From: Ralstonia mannitolilytica
Lineage (GTDB): Bacteria > Pseudomonadota > Gammaproteobacteria > Burkholderiales > Burkholderiaceae
Length of the DNA: 64,000 nt
Assembly (NCBI RefSeq): GCF_905397375.1
Contig: NZ_CAJPVG010000001.1
Span: 620,001-684,000 of the forward strand
Direction: 5' to 3'
Both the position numbers and the translations under genes were made by a program. Positions 61,614 to 64,000 of this stretch are shown here, one piece after another. Position 1 is the stretch's first letter, and every line of letters starts with the position of its first letter. Under the pieces are notes generated by a model. It did no database searches. It was not told the origin of the DNA and worked only from the letters and a program-made list of their open reading frames with translations.

Positions 61614-63528
61614 ATGCCCGCCACCGACGGCCATGCCGATCACCTTGCCCACCCCGTACGCGGGCCCGGCTGGCGGTTGGCCGTCGCGCTGGCGATGGCC
61701 GCGTGCTGCGCGGCAGCGGGGTGGGGCGCTTATGCGATGGCCCTGCAGCGCTACGTGGCCACGCGCGCCGAAGAAGCCGGCCAGCGCACCACCTTCTATG
61801 CGCAGAACCTGCGCAGCACGCTCGCCCGCTATGAGTCGCTGCCGCGCCTGGCGGCACTCGAGCATGTGCTGCACGTGGCGCTGCAGGCGCAGCATCATGC
61901 CGGTGACGCCGCCATGCGGCGCGCCGCCAATGCCTACCTGAAAGAAGTGCAGGCCGCCACCGATCTGTCGGCGGCCTATCTGCTCGACACGACGGGCCTC
62001 ACGCTCGCTGCCAGCAACTGGGATCTCCCGTCCTCCTTCGTCGGCCGCAACTACGCATTCCGCCCGTACTTTGCCGAAGCCATGCGCGAAGGCCTGGGCC
62101 GCTTCTACGGCGTGGGTAACACCACGGGCGAAACGGGCTACTTCCTCGCGGCCCCGGTGCGCGAGGCGGGCAAGCCGATCGGCGCCGTGGTCGTCAAGAT
62201 CAATCTGGATGCGTTCGAAGCCACGCTTTCGCGCAGCGGCGATACCGTACTGCTGGTCGATCGGCATGGGGTGATCTTCCTGAGCTCGGTTCCTGAATGG
62301 AAGTACCGCACGCTCGGCACATTGAACGCCGACCAGCGCGCCGCCCTCGATGCGACCCGCCAATATGCGCCGCATGCGTTGACTCCGCTCGACACGCACG
62401 GTGCGAGCGTACCCTTTTCTGCGGACCGGCCGCCGCAGACGGTGCACGTGGCGCTGCCCGGAAAATCGCCGTCCACGCTGCGCGTGCAATACCGCCCGGT
62501 GGATCTGCTCGGCTGGCAAGTCGCCGTGCTGATCGACCCGCGCGACGAGCAACGGACCGCCCTCGTGGCCGGCGCCAGCGCGGCGTTTGCGATGGCGCTC
62601 GCGTTTGCCGTGTTGGTTGCGCTGCGCCTGCGTGCGCGCCGCCGGGAAGAACAGCGCCGCGCCCGCGCCGCACTGCGTGAGGTGCAGCGTGACCTGGAGG
62701 CGCGCATCGCCCAGCGCACCGCCGAGTTGACGTCGGCCAACACCGCGCTCGCCAGCAAGGTGGAGGCGCTCGACGCCGCGCAGCGCATCCTGCGCGAGAC
62801 GCGCGACGCCGCCGTGCAGGCCGGCAAGCTCGCCGTGCTGGGGCAGATGGCCGCCGGCATCACGCATGAACTGAATCAGCCGCTCACCGCGCTGACCACG
62901 CTGTCCGACAACGCCAACCAGCTCGCCGAGCGCGGCCGCATCGACGAAGTGCGCAGCAACCTCACGCACATCAGCCAGCTTGCCAACCGCATGGGCCGCA
63001 TCGTTTCGCACATCAAGGCGTTCTCGCGCAAGGGCGACGCCGCGCGCGCCGCTGTGTCGGTCGACGAGGCGATCCGCCAGGCGCTGATGCTGGTCGAAAC
63101 GCGCCGCCGCCAGGCCGCTGTGCCGATCATCGCCGCGCCCGTGCCGGCCGAGCTTGCCGTGTGGGCCAATGCGGTGCGGCTCGAGCAAGTGCTGGTCAAC
63201 CTGATCCGCAACGCCATCGACGCCACCGCCGAGGCATCGCGGCCCGAGCCTGCGGCCGTGCACGTACGAGTCGAACCCGTGGACAAATGGGTCCGCGTCA
63301 CCGTGCGCGACTTCGCGCCCCGGTATTCCGGACGAGGTGCTGCCGCGCCTGTTCGAGCCGTTCTTCACCACCAAGGACGACGGCCAGGGGCTGGGCCTCG
63401 GGCTGGCGATCTCGCTGGCCATCGTGGAGGATTTCGGCGGCCGGCTCATCGGCCGCAATGCCGAAGACGGTGCAGGTGGCGCAGAATTCCTCATCGAGCT
63501 TGAACGCGTTGACCCACCGCATGCCTGA
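61614..63528 (+). pseudogene. DctB-like sensor histidine kinase with a +1 frameshift
   Basis: C4-dicarboxylate-type sensor kinase: N-terminal transmembrane helix, double-Cache periplasmic sensor (DLSAAYLLDTTGLTLAASNWD, GNTTGETGYFLAAPV), second helix, coiled coil, HisKA with GQMAAGITHELNQPLTALTT, and N-box LVNLIRNAIDATAE. At 63318-63321 the G1 box reads DFAPRYSGRG in frame; dropping one C of the CCCC tract gives VRDFAPGIPDEVLPRLFEPFF and GQGLGLGLAIS to the TGA at 63526. The uncorrected frame ends at 63503. It is either a real loss of ATP binding or a sequencing error. Confidence 0.85.
62408..62422 (-). repeat. Origin-type 15-bp site inside the sensor kinase gene
   Basis: CGTACCCTTTTCTGC, one mismatch to the reverse consensus, in the sensor-domain coding part. 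Confidence 0.55.
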
Positions 63529-64000
63529 AAACGTTTCTTCCGACCTCGCTGCCGTCGACCACGCGCCCGTCTTCCTGATCGAAGACGACGATGTGGTGCG
63601 CCTGGGCTGCGAGCAAGCGCTCGCCCTGGCCGACGTGCCGGTGCAGGCCTTTGCCGATGCCGAAAGCGCGCTGGCGGCGCTCGCCACGCAAACGCCCGCC
63701 GTGGTCGTGACCGACGTCCGCCTGCCCGGCCGCGACGGCCTGGCCGTGCTGCGCGAGATGCTGCAGCACGACCGCCAGCTGCCCGTCATCCTCATCACCG
63801 GCCACGGCGACGTGACGATGGCCGTGGCCGCCATGCGCGCCGGTGCCTACGACTTCATGGAAAAGCCGTTCCACTCCGAGCGCCTGGTCGACGTGGTGCG
63901 GCGCGCGCTGGAGAAACGCCGGCTCACTTCCGAAAACCTGCGCCTGCGCGAGGCGTTGCAGGGCCGGCAGGCGTACCCGCTCATCGGCCAGAGCGCCGCC
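63521..64000 (+). CDS. DctD-like sigma-54 response regulator (cut by window end)
   Basis: N-terminal 160 residues are seen. The receiver domain starts VFLIEDDDVVRLG with phosphoacceptor Asp65 (VVTDVRLPGRDG) and the conserved Lys in FMEKPFHSERL. The linker leads into the AAA+ domain at QAYPLIGQSAA. Overlaps the kinase gene by eight bases, so the two form a DctB/DctD-type pair that most likely activates the preceding transporter through sigma-54. C-terminal domains lie outside the window. Confidence 0.94.
   Translation, partial: MPENVSSDLAAVDHAPVFLIEDDDVVRLGCEQALALADVPVQAFADAESALAALATQTPAVVVTDVRLPGRDGLAVLREMLQHDRQLPVILITGHGDVTMAVAAMRAGAYDFMEKPFHSERLVDVVRRALEKRRLTSENLRLREALQGRQAYPLIGQSAA

Overview
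The window is GC-rich beta-proteobacterial DNA whose gene content points to the second chromosome (chromid/megaplasmid) of a Ralstonia-like Burkholderiales species. It carries a plasmid-type replication and partition locus (repA, parAB and a KfrA-like gene), an extra rpoN copy, malonate decarboxylase genes, a CoA-dependent aminobenzoate-type degradation operon and type VI secretion debris next to ordinary housekeeping genes such as prfC and galU. The assignment is inferred from gene content and coding style; no rRNA or tRNA gene was seen.

Layout. 1-1592: a chemotaxis receptor cut by the window edge. 2133-10398 (minus): one tightly packed eight-gene operon for an aromatic acyl-CoA pathway (bifunctional monooxygenase/reductase, SDR, MarR regulator, enoyl-CoA hydratase, acyl-CoA dehydrogenase, aryl-CoA ligase, thioesterase, RidA-like protein). 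10584-17095: small stress and regulatory units, including a MarR/tautomerase pair and an ECF sigma/anti-sigma pair divergent from a metallophosphoesterase-cupredoxin operon. Both sides of that divergence carry the same candidate promoter, GGAATA-N17-GTAT. 17096-21633: type VI secretion remnants (truncated VgrG joined to an effector tail, DUF6708 protein, a membrane protein, PAAR). 21536-30312: mdcR and the malonate operon mdcABCDE-madLM-mdcGH, interrupted by a hairpin-rich intergenic repeat.

30376-49683: a frameshifted secreted-protein gene, prfC, and an envelope/stress region with two DUF883 proteins, BrkB, DUF1328, two sigma-54 activators, rpoN, glycosyltransferases, a deacetylase-like protein, PAP2, an AI-2E family transporter, a hybrid sensor kinase and a DUF4397 lipoprotein.

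49956-59045 is the replication and partition region. A tyrosine-recombinase-like protein that has lost its catalytic residues sits next to scattered 15-bp sites (consensus GCAGAAACGGGTACG). I located 28 of these between 51.26 and 62.42 kb. The densest group, in front of repA, changes orientation around a head-to-head pair and includes two DnaA boxes, so it is the best candidate for the origin. repA, cspA, parA, parB and a kfrA-like gene follow, with three copies of an 18-bp palindrome (ACTTTCAGCGCTGAAAGT) that are candidate parS sites. Copies of the 15-mer also lie inside the kfrA-like gene, galU and a sensor-kinase gene. 59046-64000: galU, an MHS-family transporter, a DctB-like sensor kinase with a one-base frameshift, and a sigma-54 response regulator cut by the window end.
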